Positions 8,602-17,072 of a stretch of DNA of 35,984 bases are shown in pieces. The stretch's first letter is position 1. Every line of letters starts with the position of its first letter. The notes beneath the pieces were generated by a model. That model ran no database searches. It was not told the origin of the DNA and worked only from the letters and a program-made list of their open reading frames with translations. The position numbers were made by a program, and so were the translations under genes. Source of the DNA: Candidatus Peregrinibacteria bacterium GW2011_GWF2_43_17 (lineage in GTDB: Bacteria; Patescibacteriota; Gracilibacteria; UBA1369; UBA12470); NCBI GenBank assembly GCA_000999315.1, contig LCFW01000008.1, positions 1-35,984 of the forward strand, in the 5' to 3' direction.

Positions 8602-9799
8602 AAATATTAAAATTAAATTTTTCGCTCACTATAAAAAGGTCTTTGTCGCCTCGTCCGGAACAGTTGAAGACGATTATTTTATCCTTATCCAATTTCGGTG
8701 CCAATTTCATGGTTTCGGCAAGCGCGTGACAAGATTCGAGTGCTGCGAATATGCCTTCCGTTTTCGCCAACATTTCGTATGCCGATAAAACATCTTTATC
8801 CAGCGAGTATGTCATGTTAATTCGTCCGATATCTTTTAAATAAGCGATTTGCGGTCCGACTCCCGAATAGTCCAATCCTGCGGAAATACTGCTTGTTTCT
8901 TTCAGTTGACCGTCTTTATTTTGTAAAAAATACGATTTAAATCCTTCAGCCACTCCGGGTTTTCCCGTTTGAAATCTTGCTGCGTGATCGCATTTTGTTT
9001 CCGTTTCGTAAATCCCCTTGCCTCCCGCTTCGACTCCTATCATTTTCACATCTTTATCGTCCAAAAAATCGCAAAAAAGTCCCATGGCGTTACTTCCACC
9101 GCCGACACAGGCGATTAAGTAATCCGGTTTAATCTCTTTGCGAACTTCTTTGCCGATTATGCTTTGAAAATAAGCGTTCATCGCGGGGTAAGGATGTGGT
9201 CCGCAAACCGTTCCCAGAAGATAATGCGTGTCTTTCGGATTGGAAATCAGATCTTTCAGTGCCGCATTAATCGCATCGCGCAATATTTGACCACCGTCTT
9301 TTACAGGTACAACTTTAGCGCCGAGTCTTTCCATATAAAAAACATTCGGGAGTTGTCTTTTGTAATCTTTCGTTCCCATATAAATCACGCAATCGAGTCC
9401 GAATTTCGCGCAAACGGTAGCTGTCGCCAGTCCATGTTGACCCGCCCCGGTTTCGGCTATTACTCGTTTTTTGCCGACTCTTTTGGCGATCAATGCCTGT
9501 CCCAAGCAATGATTGATTTTGTGAGCTCCGGTATGATTCAAACCTTCGTTTTTAAGGAAAATTTTCGCTCCTCCGAGTTTTTTCGTGAGATTTTCACAAA
9601 AATATAACGGAGTCGGTCTGCCGGAATAATTTTTATAAAGATTATTCAATTCGGTTTTAAAGCTTGAATCTTTAATCGCCTCGTAAAATGTGGTTTCAAG
9701 CTCTTCCATTATCGGGATTAAAAGCTCGGGGATATACCTTCCGCCATATTGACCGAAATGTCCGGTTTTATTAAACATGTATTTTTTCAAACTTTTCAT
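8552..9799 (-). CDS. trpB: tryptophan synthase beta chain
   Basis: 415 residues from the ATG at 9799, chosen because it overlaps the stop of the upstream DAHP synthase as ATGA; a longer frame to 9856 is less likely. GHFGQYGGRYIPELL at the start, the PLP lysine in HTGAHKINHCLGQA, the substrate loop ETGAGQHGLATA and the phosphate-binding GGGSNAMG are diagnostic. It condenses indole with serine to make tryptophan. The C-terminus continues past the normal end (SGRGDKD...) into a tail that overlaps trpA. Confidence 0.96.
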   Translation of the reverse strand: MKSLKKYMFNKTGHFGQYGGRYIPELLIPIMEELETTFYEAIKDSSFKTELNNLYKNYSGRPTPLYFCENLTKKLGGAKIFLKNEGLNHTGAHKINHCLGQALIAKRVGKKRVIAETGAGQHGLATATVCAKFGLDCVIYMGTKDYKRQLPNVFYMERLGAKVVPVKDGGQILRDAINAALKDLISNPKDTHYLLGTVCGPHPYPAMNAYFQSIIGKEVRKEIKPDYLIACVGGGSNAMGLFCDFLDDKDVKMIGVEAGGKGIYETETKCDHAARFQTGKPGVAEGFKSYFLQNKDGQLKETSSISAGLDYSGVGPQIAYLKDIGRINMTYSLDKDVLSAYEMLAKTEGIFAALESCHALAETMKLAPKLDKDKIIVFNCSGRGDKDLFIVSEKFNFNIYENDTCGRRISRHDRM

Positions 9800-10635
9800 A
9801 GTTGTTTCATTAAAGATTCGAAAGTATTGAAATTCAAAGATTGATTCCCGTCGCATAGAGCTTCCTTCGGATTATTGTGGACCTCGATTATCAAGCCATG
9901 AGAACCCGCCGATAATGCGGCTTTTGCCAAAGGTATTACCAAGTCGAAACGTCCTGCGCTGTGGCTCGGATCGGCGATAATCGGTAAATGGGACTCTTTT
10001 TGAATGAGAGCGAGAGTGTTTAAATCCAATATGTTTCTCGACGATGTTTCAAAAGTGCGGATACCTCGTTCGCACAGTACGACATTCGGGTTCCCGCGTT
10101 TCAAAATATATTCGGCGGCAAGCAAAAATTCTTCCATTGTCGAAGACATACCTCTTTTGAGAAGAATAGGTTTGCCGATGTCGGCAACGCGTTCCAGTAA
10201 ATCGAAATTGCTCATGTTGCGAGAGCCTATTTGGATCATGTCGACATTTTTAAATAAATCCAAGTCCAAGACGGATGTGATTTCGCTGATAATCGGGATG
10301 CCAACTTCTTTTGAAATAGTTGTTATTATTGAAAGTCCTTCCTTGCCGATTCCCCGAAAAGAGTAAGGCGAAGTTCTCGGCTTATAAGCGCCGCCTCTTA
10401 ACATGTCAGCGCCGATCGCTTTTACTTTTTTGGCGATTTCAAGGAGTTGTTTTTCAGATTCGATGGCGCAAGGTCCCGCGATGATTACCGGCTTCTTACC
10501 GCCGAAAACAACATTCTTATTGATTTCCACCAAAGTGTTTTCGGGATGATATTCTCGGCTGACAAGTTTATATTTTTTGGCGACGACGTTTCCGATTTGG
10601 TGTTTCGTAGTCGTATTTTTCATTACGATTAACAT
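9796..10635 (-). CDS. aroF: 3-deoxy-7-phosphoheptulonate (DAHP) synthase, type I beta (AroF/KdsA-like)
   Basis: 279 residues. IIAGPCAIES, MLRGGAYKPRTSPYSFRG, IGSRNMSNFDLLERV and IIADPSHSAGR are the conserved motifs of the short DAHP synthase subfamily that resembles KdsA. It catalyses the first committed step of the shikimate pathway, joining phosphoenolpyruvate and erythrose 4-phosphate. Its place inside the trp operon ties pathway entry to tryptophan control. The ATG at 10635 overlaps the trpDCF stop; an ATG at 10623 is an alternative. No ACT or chorismate mutase regulatory domain is seen. Confidence 0.92.
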   Translation of the reverse strand: MLIVMKNTTTKHQIGNVVAKKYKLVSREYHPENTLVEINKNVVFGGKKPVIIAGPCAIESEKQLLEIAKKVKAIGADMLRGGAYKPRTSPYSFRGIGKEGLSIITTISKEVGIPIISEITSVLDLDLFKNVDMIQIGSRNMSNFDLLERVADIGKPILLKRGMSSTMEEFLLAAEYILKRGNPNVVLCERGIRTFETSSRNILDLNTLALIQKESHLPIIADPSHSAGRFDLVIPLAKAALSAGSHGLIIEVHNNPKEALCDGNQSLNFNTFESLMKQL

Positions 10636-12833
10636 GATTTCAGTTTGTTAAATATTAAACCGATTTTTTTCCGATCGATTTCCCCGTTGGTTTCGGCGCC
10701 ACTTGCGATATCTATTCCCAGAGGATTGGTTTCTTTGATGGTTTTTTTCATGTTCTCGGGAGTAAGACCGCCCGCAAGCAGGAACGGAAAATTCACGTTT
10801 TTCAAATCGATGTTTATCGGTTTTCCAGCTCCGGGTGAGGAACCATCTAGTAAAATATATGCGGCATATGGCAGATATTTCCCAGCTTTTTTTAAATTGT
10901 TTTCGTTTCGTATTGAAATTCCTTTGATGACCGGTTTGCAACATTTTTTTACAAACTTTACGGATTCGTTTCCGGAAAGTTGGATGTAGTCGAGATTGAG
11001 TTTTTTCGCAGTTGTATTGATTTCTTCAAGCGGTTGATTTTGGAAAACACCGACAATTTTTGTTTTCTTAACCGCCTTGCGAATTTCGCGAGCCTTTTCA
11101 ATTGAAATAAATCTTTTACTGCTCGGTACAAAATTCAGTCCGATAAAATCAACTCCGAGTTTGTCGCAAAATTTGGCATCTTCAACGGATCTGATCCCGC
11201 ATATTTTCAACTTCTTGCCAATGAATTCGGAAATCGGTGTTCCTTTCATAAGAGCCGTTCCCACCAAAATCGCGGAAACATTTTCAGGGAGTTTTTCAAT
11301 GTCTTCCGCCGAGTGAAATCCGCTTTCGGAAACGACGATTTTGTCGGGGGGGATATGTTTGGCGATTTTTGCGGTTGTGGAAATATCAACTTTAAATGTA
11401 TGTAAATTCCGATTATTTATTCCTATTATCTGCGCTGAAGTTTTCAGCACCTTGGAAAGTTCGTTTAAGGTGTGAACTTCGCATAAAGCGTCCATGTTTA
11501 AGCTTTTTGCGACCGTTATGAAATCTTCCATCTGTTTTTCGGTTAAAATCGAGGCTATCAGCAAAATCGCATCCGCTCCGTGTTTTCTTGCCTCGTAAAT
11601 TTGAGATGCGTCTATGATGAAATCTTTGCAGAGAATCGGTGTTTTGGAAGTGCTTTTCGAGGTCTCTTTCAGATATTTCAGATCTCCATCGAAAAACTTT
11701 TTATCGCAAACAACGGAAATCGCATCGGCTCCCGAGTTTTCATAATTTCGAGCTATTTCGGATGGTGAGAAGTTTTTTTTGTATATAGTTCCGGCACTGG
11801 GAGAAGCCCTCTTGATTTCGGCGATTAAGGACAATCCGTTTTTTCCGAGCGCGCCTGCAAAATCTCGAGTTGATGGCGCAATCCCGATTTCTTTTCTCTT
11901 GTGTTCAACGATTTTTAGAAGAATATCGGGTGTATTTATCGCTTGCGATGCCGCTTCATACCCTTCTTTCAGGGTTCGAACTTTGTCTGTTAACTTTAAT
12001 GCGAGTGCAGTATTTATCAGAACCAAATCTTTATGTCGCGTTTTGCATTCGCCTTTCAAAATGTCTGTGGCGATACGCGTGTTAAATTGTGCGTTCCCGC
12101 CTTTAATTTCATGAAAAACCGCGCTTTTTATGCCAAAATTTTCCGGAGTAATTGTATAAGATTTGATGTTTCCATTTGAGAGTTCCATGACTTGTGTTTT
12201 TCCTGTTAAAGTCACCTCATCCAGCCCATCTTCGCCGCATACGACATAAACTTTTTCTTTTCCGAGCAGTAGGCAAGTTTCGGCGATAAGCTCCATTTTA
12301 TCCTTGAACGTCGTGCCTATAATTTGTTTTTTCGGAAAAGCCGGATTAAGAAGCGGACCGAGAAGATTAAAGAAGGTGGGTCGTCCTATTTTTTTGCGCA
12401 TTTCGGCAAAATTTTTCATTACAGGGTAAAAAAATGGGGCGAAGAGAAAAGCCAACCTCTCTTTTTTAAATTTTTCTTCGATATCCGAAATATTATCCGT
12501 AAATTTTATTCCCAACGATTCGAGAAGGTCGAAACCGCCGAACCTGCCGCTTGCGGCTTTATTCCCGTGCTTTGCGACCGGGATACCGAGTTTGGCGAGA
12601 ATAAATGCGGAAATGGTCGAAGTGTTGATCCTCTCAAGCCCCGAGCCTCCCGTTCCGCAAATATCAATGGCGTTTTTAAGATAAGGTTTGTTTGGGATCT
12701 GTTTTTGTAAAAATCGAACAACGTTTGCCAGTTCTTTCGGAGTGATGTCCGTTTTGGAGCCGAGAAATTCCACCTGTATTTCAGGTGACAATTTTCCTTT
12801 TATGCTCAGTTGAAGAAATGTTAATAAATTCAC
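10629..12833 (-). CDS. trpDCF: trifunctional TrpD-TrpC-TrpF fusion enzyme
   Basis: 734 residues in one uninterrupted frame. About 1-300 is anthranilate phosphoribosyltransferase (DICGTGGSGLERINTST at 57-73, AKHGNKAASG at 87-96). About 301-543 is indole-3-glycerol-phosphate synthase (SLIAEIKRASPSAG with E339 and K341, LCKDFIID with K403, GINNRNL, VSESGFHS). About 543-734 is phosphoribosylanthranilate isomerase (KICGIRSVEDA with catalytic C545, GLNFVPSSKRF, GIDIASGAE with D708). Three consecutive steps of tryptophan synthesis are thus on one chain. E. coli fuses TrpC-TrpF and TrpG-TrpD; a D-C-F fusion is unusual. It overlaps trpG by 4 nt. Confidence 0.95.
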   Translation of the reverse strand: MNLLTFLQLSIKGKLSPEIQVEFLGSKTDITPKELANVVRFLQKQIPNKPYLKNAIDICGTGGSGLERINTSTISAFILAKLGIPVAKHGNKAASGRFGGFDLLESLGIKFTDNISDIEEKFKKERLAFLFAPFFYPVMKNFAEMRKKIGRPTFFNLLGPLLNPAFPKKQIIGTTFKDKMELIAETCLLLGKEKVYVVCGEDGLDEVTLTGKTQVMELSNGNIKSYTITPENFGIKSAVFHEIKGGNAQFNTRIATDILKGECKTRHKDLVLINTALALKLTDKVRTLKEGYEAASQAINTPDILLKIVEHKRKEIGIAPSTRDFAGALGKNGLSLIAEIKRASPSAGTIYKKNFSPSEIARNYENSGADAISVVCDKKFFDGDLKYLKETSKSTSKTPILCKDFIIDASQIYEARKHGADAILLIASILTEKQMEDFITVAKSLNMDALCEVHTLNELSKVLKTSAQIIGINNRNLHTFKVDISTTAKIAKHIPPDKIVVSESGFHSAEDIEKLPENVSAILVGTALMKGTPISEFIGKKLKICGIRSVEDAKFCDKLGVDFIGLNFVPSSKRFISIEKAREIRKAVKKTKIVGVFQNQPLEEINTTAKKLNLDYIQLSGNESVKFVKKCCKPVIKGISIRNENNLKKAGKYLPYAAYILLDGSSPGAGKPINIDLKNVNFPFLLAGGLTPENMKKTIKETNPLGIDIASGAETNGEIDRKKIGLIFNKLKSC

Positions 12834-13396
12834 GTGATGAGATTTTTAATTAATTTAAATCCGTTCTCGCCTTTCATGGTTAAGACCGATTCGGGATGAA
12901 ATTGAACCGCGGAAATCGGCAATGTCTTATGACGAATTGCCATTACGAGACCATCGGACTTGGCGCAAACCGTGAAACATTCGGGGACTTTATCGGCGAC
13001 CAAAGAGTGGTATCTTCCTCCCTTGAAATCCTGCTCCAACCCTTTGAAAAATCCTTTCTTGTCGTGGTGTATTTCAGAAGATTTGCCGTGTACCGGTTTT
13101 ACGAATTTCAAAGTGCCTCCAAAACTTTCAATCAATGCTTCAAGCCCCAAGCAAACGCCGAAAATCGGAAATTTCTCGTGATATTTCTTTATTATTTTCA
13201 TCAGATTACCGGCGTTACGCGGAATCGAAGGACCCGGAGAAATGACAATAAGATCCGGATTGATGTTTTCAATCAAACTCGGGTCAATATTATTTCTGTA
13301 AACATGGATATCGCATTCAAGTTGTTTGAAATAATCCGCGAGATTGAACGTGAACGAATCGAAATTATCTATAATTAAAATATTTTTATATTTCAT
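12830..13396 (-). CDS. trpG: anthranilate synthase glutamine amidotransferase subunit
   Basis: 188 residues. LIIDNFDSFTFNLADYF, the oxyanion motif SPGPSIPRNAGN, the nucleophile Cys in FGVCLGLEALIE and the His/Glu pair in AVQFHPESVLT mark a class I glutamine amidotransferase. It supplies ammonia to TrpE. The start overlaps the trpE stop (ATGA). It is separate here, not fused to TrpD or TrpE. The alternative, para-aminobenzoate synthase PabA, is less likely given the operon. Confidence 0.94.
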   Translation of the reverse strand: MKYKNILIIDNFDSFTFNLADYFKQLECDIHVYRNNIDPSLIENINPDLIVISPGPSIPRNAGNLMKIIKKYHEKFPIFGVCLGLEALIESFGGTLKFVKPVHGKSSEIHHDKKGFFKGLEQDFKGGRYHSLVADKVPECFTVCAKSDGLVMAIRHKTLPISAVQFHPESVLTMKGENGFKLIKNLIT

Positions 13397-14904
13397 ATAT
13401 TTTTTATTATGAGATTGCTATCGCAATCACTTTGATAATATGGAGCCTTCGTCTCGCTTTGCTCGACTGTGGCTCTGAATGCTGACGCTTTATTTAAAGT
13501 TTCCCGATATTCCTTTCGGGGAATCGAATCGTATAGAAGGGTGGCACCGACTTGGAATCCGAGTTCGCCGTTTTTGATATGTGCCGTTCGAATGATAATT
13601 CCGGTATCCATATCGCCGGAGAATGTCAGATAGCCGATAGTGCCGCCGTAATAACGGCGTCTTTCTTTTTCGTGTTTTTCGATGAGTTTCATGGCGGCAA
13701 CCTTCGGAGCGCCGGTGAGTGTTCCCGCATTCAAACAGGCGATTAAGGCATCCAGCGCGGTGTAATTTTTCCTTAATTTCCCGGATAAATGGGCAACCGT
13801 GTGCATGACGCGCGAATATTTTTCCACAAAACGATAATCCGTTATTTGTACCCCGGGCTCACAAACGCGACTCATGTCGTTTCTTCCAAGATCGATAAGC
13901 ATGTCCAGCTCGGCTTTTTCTTTCGGATCTGATAAAAGCGCCAGCATGTTTTCATGATCTTCTATGGGGTCTTTCCCCCTCTTTGCCGTACCGGAAATGG
14001 GGCGCAGGTTCACAATGTTGTTCTCGCATCTTACCATCATTTCCGGCGAAGCCCCGACCAATTGCTCGTTATGAAAATCGAAATAAAACAGATATGGAGA
14101 AGGATTGGATTCGCGATATTTCAAATATAATGCAAACGGGTCGCCTTGGAATTTCGCTCTTAAAATATTGGAGAAAACAATTTCGAAAAGCTCGCCTTCT
14201 TCGGTGTATTTCCCGGCCAACCTTACCAAATCTTCGTACTCTTTTTGTCTTAATGCGAATTTGGGATTCTGGATTTTATAAGAAGTTTTCTTTGTTTTCT
14301 CGCCATTAATTTGTTTCGCGATTTTTTCAATATCGTCACGAGCTTCTTTTTGATTTTCTCGATATGCAATGATTTCGTTCTTTTGTTTCAAATGATCGAA
14401 AAACACAAATGTATCATATAAAAACAACGTGAAGTCGTTTGTGTCATTATCGGAATTTTTATTGGGAATATCTTCAAACAATCTGATAAAATCGTAACTG
14501 AAGGCTCCGTAAAGTCCGAGTAGTGTCTTGTCTTTCATCTCAAATTTGCGCAAAACGATCCGAATTATTTGTGCGATATTTATTCTTTTGGATCTTTCGG
14601 TTTCTTCCAGCAAATCCGTATGGTTTTCAATCGTACCGGAAATATTTTCGTCTGTAATTTTATATTGATCGCAAATCGAAAAATCTTTCTTGGAAAATTT
14701 CTTTAAATAAAACGATCCGCGTTTGTTAAGCTTGGTAATGGAGAACTTGTTGTTTTTGCCCGAGATTTTCAGTGCCGGATCGATTCCAATCAGACTTAAT
14801 CTTCCGTAAATTTTCGATACGTCTTTTGATTCAAATAAGAATTTGTATCTGTAGTTTCGATATAGGTCGGCGAAAACTCCGTGGGGTTCTTGAATGTTGA
14901 TCAT
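13393..14904 (-). CDS. trpE: anthranilate synthase component I
   Basis: 503 residues. The chorismate-binding domain is clear in the C-terminal half: RPISGTAKRGKDPIEDHEN, DLGRNDMSRVCEPG, VMHTVAHLSGKL, LNAGTLTGAPKVAAM and YYGGTIGYLTFSGDMDTGIIIRT. The N-terminal segment FLFESKDV...GRLSLIGIDP corresponds to the region that binds tryptophan for feedback inhibition. It converts chorismate to anthranilate with TrpG. It is the first structural gene, 70 nt downstream of a trpR-like gene, with a hairpin between them. Confidence 0.95.
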   Translation of the reverse strand: MINIQEPHGVFADLYRNYRYKFLFESKDVSKIYGRLSLIGIDPALKISGKNNKFSITKLNKRGSFYLKKFSKKDFSICDQYKITDENISGTIENHTDLLEETERSKRINIAQIIRIVLRKFEMKDKTLLGLYGAFSYDFIRLFEDIPNKNSDNDTNDFTLFLYDTFVFFDHLKQKNEIIAYRENQKEARDDIEKIAKQINGEKTKKTSYKIQNPKFALRQKEYEDLVRLAGKYTEEGELFEIVFSNILRAKFQGDPFALYLKYRESNPSPYLFYFDFHNEQLVGASPEMMVRCENNIVNLRPISGTAKRGKDPIEDHENMLALLSDPKEKAELDMLIDLGRNDMSRVCEPGVQITDYRFVEKYSRVMHTVAHLSGKLRKNYTALDALIACLNAGTLTGAPKVAAMKLIEKHEKERRRYYGGTIGYLTFSGDMDTGIIIRTAHIKNGELGFQVGATLLYDSIPRKEYRETLNKASAFRATVEQSETKAPYYQSDCDSNLIIKNI

Positions 14905-14914
14905 AAATTTACAA

Positions 14915-14946
14915 ATATTTAAAAAATAACCTCGGCAATCGAGGTT
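14915..14946 (-). terminator. hairpin with T-run between trpR and trpE (possible attenuator or terminator)
   Basis: On the minus strand AACCTCG-ATTGC-CGAGGTT (14946-14928) forms a 7-bp stem followed by ATTTTTTAAAT. No separate promoter is clear in the 23 nt between it and trpE, so the hairpin may lower read-through from trpR into the operon. A short frame over it (MKQPRLPRLFF...) contains no tryptophan codons, so classical Trp leader-peptide attenuation is not supported. Confidence 0.5.
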
Positions 14947-14973
14947 GTTTCATAAGTTAATTTTTACATTAAA

Positions 14974-15276
14974 TTATTCCCTCAATCGCCCCGAAGGATT
15001 GAGTCGCCACAATTTCTTCAATATCCGTTCAAGTCCGGGCTCGCCGTATTTCAGTTCCCTCGATCCTCTACTGACGGTTCCTATGCTCACATGTAGTTTC
15101 TTCGCCACTTCTCTTTGAGGGGTGCCTTTTACCAATAATTTAAATATCTGAAATCTTCTCGACATCTCTTCCAGTTCATCCGGGGTAAGGATGTTTTTCA
15201 AAAAAGCCAAAGTCGACTCCTTTTTGTTCAGAGAAACGATTGTTTCCACCAGCTCGTTGATGAATTTCTTTTCCAT
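14974..15276 (-). CDS. trpR: TrpR/YerC-family repressor
   Basis: 100 residues. ILTPDELEEMSRRFQIFKLL aligns with the E. coli TrpR segment [21 protein letters not shown], and QREVAKKLHVSIGTVSRGSRELK matches its helix-turn-helix [20 protein letters not shown]. Members of the YerC subfamily share this fold; the position directly before trpE supports tryptophan control. A palindrome lies next to its own promoter, suggesting autorepression. Whether it binds tryptophan is inferred. Confidence 0.85.
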   Translation of the reverse strand: MEKKFINELVETIVSLNKKESTLAFLKNILTPDELEEMSRRFQIFKLLVKGTPQREVAKKLHVSIGTVSRGSRELKYGEPGLERILKKLWRLNPSGRLRE

Positions 15277-15283
15277 ATGTTCT

Positions 15284-15307
15284 ATTGTAATAGTACGGTG
15301 ATACTAT
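15284..15307 (-). promoter_or_regulatory. trpR promoter with candidate operator palindrome
   Basis: A -10-like TACAAT (minus strand, 15289-15284) ends 7 nt before the trpR ATG. Directly upstream is the palindrome ATAGTA-CGGTGA-TACTAT (15290-15307), positioned where a bound repressor would block polymerase. Its TAGTAC core resembles part of the E. coli trp operator. The -35 box is weak. Confidence 0.5.
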
Positions 15308-15412
15308 ATGCGCGCAAGAAGATGAAGTCAAGTGGAAGTTTCGAAATTTGATTTTCTATGGCTTACAATCTACAATCTACTCAAGCTTTTTAAGCTTTTA
15401 GCCAAAAATAAA

Positions 15413-15778
15413 ATGGACGACATAAAATTCCCAAGCGAAAATCAGGATGATAATTTGAGTGAGGATGAAGTTGTGGATAAGGAAGGGGAGTCCGATCTCG
15501 ATAACCTTGAAGAAGAGGTGAAACATGGATCTTCTTCCGAGCCCGCGTCCAAGGTGAAGATTACTTTCGGCAGGTTTGTCAGTCTTGTGGCGAATCACAG
15601 TTTTCTCGATATCGTTGAGAAAAATTCCGATGAGGAGGTGATTATTAGCACCAATTTGCTTACCGATTTGGCAAATGCGCATGACGGGCAGACCGAGAGG
15701 AAGTTGCCGGTTGTTTTTGTTCTCGGGTTGATTGTCGGTATAGGTTTAACTTATTTACTTTTGACAAAAGTTTTATGA
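15413..15778 (+). CDS. small acidic protein with C-terminal membrane anchor
   Basis: 121 residues from the ATG at 15413; a longer frame begins at a GTG at 15332 but adds an atypical 27-residue extension. The protein is acidic (SEDEVVDKEGESDLDNLEEE) with a single hydrophobic C-terminal segment (LPVVFVLGLIVGIGLTYLLL) and so is probably tail-anchored with its bulk in the cytoplasm. I do not recognise the family. Its stop overlaps the pyrH start as ATGA, so it is translationally coupled to pyrH. Confidence 0.7.
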   Translation: MDDIKFPSENQDDNLSEDEVVDKEGESDLDNLEEEVKHGSSSEPASKVKITFGRFVSLVANHSFLDIVEKNSDEEVIISTNLLTDLANAHDGQTERKLPVVFVLGLIVGIGLTYLLLTKVL

Positions 15779-16482
15779 AATTAAAGTACAAGCGAATAAT
15801 GCTGAAGGTTTCCGGCGAAGTTTTGGCCGGTGATTCGGGCGAGGGGGTGGACTTCAAGTCCGTTCTCGGTTTGGCGGAGAGGATCAAAGAGTTAAATAAG
15901 GCCGGTTGTGAAGTTGCGTTGGTTGTTGGCGGAGGCAATTTGTGGAGGTATCGCGATAATGCGAAACATGCGATAGAGAGACAAGATTCGGATATTATAG
16001 GGATGCTTGCGACCGTGATGAACGGGATTGTTATTTATAATGCTCTTGAGAAAGTCGGTATGAGTCCGAGAGTTATGAGCGGGCTTGCGCAGGACGTTGT
16101 TGAGAAATTCGATCCAAAATTCGCTAAAGGACATCTCAGGAAAGGAAGGGTTGTCATTTGTGCCGGCGGTACCGGTCAGCCGTTTTTTACAACCGATACG
16201 GCGGCGGCTTTGCGCGCGCTTCAACTGAATTGCGATGTTTATTTGAAAGCTACAAAAGTTGATGGTGTTTACGATAAGGATCCGATTAAGTATAAGCACG
16301 CGAAAAAATTCGATCATCTGACTTTCGGTGAAGCCCTTGAGAAGGATTTGAAAGTTATGGATTTGACCGCGATCTCTTTATGCAAAGATAATAATTTGCC
16401 CGTAATAGTATTGGATTACTGGAAAAAAGGTAATTTGATGTCTGCAATTACAGGCAAAAAAATCGGTACTTTAATAAATTAA
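15775..16482 (+). CDS. pyrH: UMP kinase
   Basis: 235 residues, the normal bacterial PyrH length. LKVSGEVLAGD at the N-terminus, the nucleotide-binding VVGGGNLWR, AGGTGQPFFTTDTAAALRA and KATKVDGVYDKDP are diagnostic of the amino-acid-kinase-fold UMP kinase. It phosphorylates UMP to UDP. It heads the common pyrH-frr pair and is coupled to the gene before it by a 4-nt overlap. Confidence 0.97.
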   Translation: MKLKYKRIMLKVSGEVLAGDSGEGVDFKSVLGLAERIKELNKAGCEVALVVGGGNLWRYRDNAKHAIERQDSDIIGMLATVMNGIVIYNALEKVGMSPRVMSGLAQDVVEKFDPKFAKGHLRKGRVVICAGGTGQPFFTTDTAAALRALQLNCDVYLKATKVDGVYDKDPIKYKHAKKFDHLTFGEALEKDLKVMDLTAISLCKDNNLPVIVLDYWKKGNLMSAITGKKIGTLIN

Positions 16483-16493
16483 CATTCAAAACT

Positions 16494-17051
16494 ATGGTTG
16501 AAAAACACATCGGCGTTGCAAAACTTGAATTCGATAAGGCGTTGGCGCATCTACATGAAGAGTATGCAAAACTTCAGGTCGGGCGTGCTCATCCGGGTTT
16601 GGTCGAGGGGCTTTTGGTTTCGGCTTACGGTTCTTATCAGCCTTTGAAAAATTTGGCTTCGATTTCGATTCCCGATCCGAAAACTCTCCAAGTTCAACCT
16701 TGGGACAGAAGCATCATGAGTTCGGTTGAAAAAGCCATACGCGAATCCACATTGGGCTTGAATCCCGTCAATAACGGACTTGCGATTTTGCTCAATATTC
16801 CGCCTTTGACCGAGGAGCGACGCAGAGATCTCGCCAAAGTTGTTAAAAAGCTTGCCGAAGATGCGAAAATCAGTGTCAGAACTGCGAGACAGACTGCGCA
16901 CAATGCTTTTAAGGAACTTGAAGCGGCCAAGCAGATTCGCGAAGATGCCAAGTTCTTAGCCGAAGAGACCCTTCAGAAAGTTGTTGACGATTATAATAAG
17001 AAAATTGAGGAGGCCGATAAGGCGAAGACGGAAGCGATTATGACGGTGTAG
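16494..17051 (+). CDS. frr: ribosome recycling factor
   Basis: 185 residues, the canonical RRF length. The pattern LAHLHEEYAKLQVGRAHPGLVEGLLVSAYG, SISIPDPKTLQVQPWD and PPLTEERRRDLAKVVKKLAEDAK is unmistakable. It releases post-termination ribosomes with EF-G. It follows pyrH by 11 nt. There is no Shine-Dalgarno sequence; TTAAC lies 10 nt before the ATG and includes the pyrH stop codon. Confidence 0.97.
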   Translation: MVEKHIGVAKLEFDKALAHLHEEYAKLQVGRAHPGLVEGLLVSAYGSYQPLKNLASISIPDPKTLQVQPWDRSIMSSVEKAIRESTLGLNPVNNGLAILLNIPPLTEERRRDLAKVVKKLAEDAKISVRTARQTAHNAFKELEAAKQIREDAKFLAEETLQKVVDDYNKKIEEADKAKTEAIMTV

Positions 17052-17072
17052 AGGTTGTGTTACCGGTTATTT

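Noticed and set aside
14905-14973. Classical Trp leader-peptide attenuator
   Set aside because: The short frame across the hairpin contains no Trp codons; only a plain hairpin with a T-run is supported.
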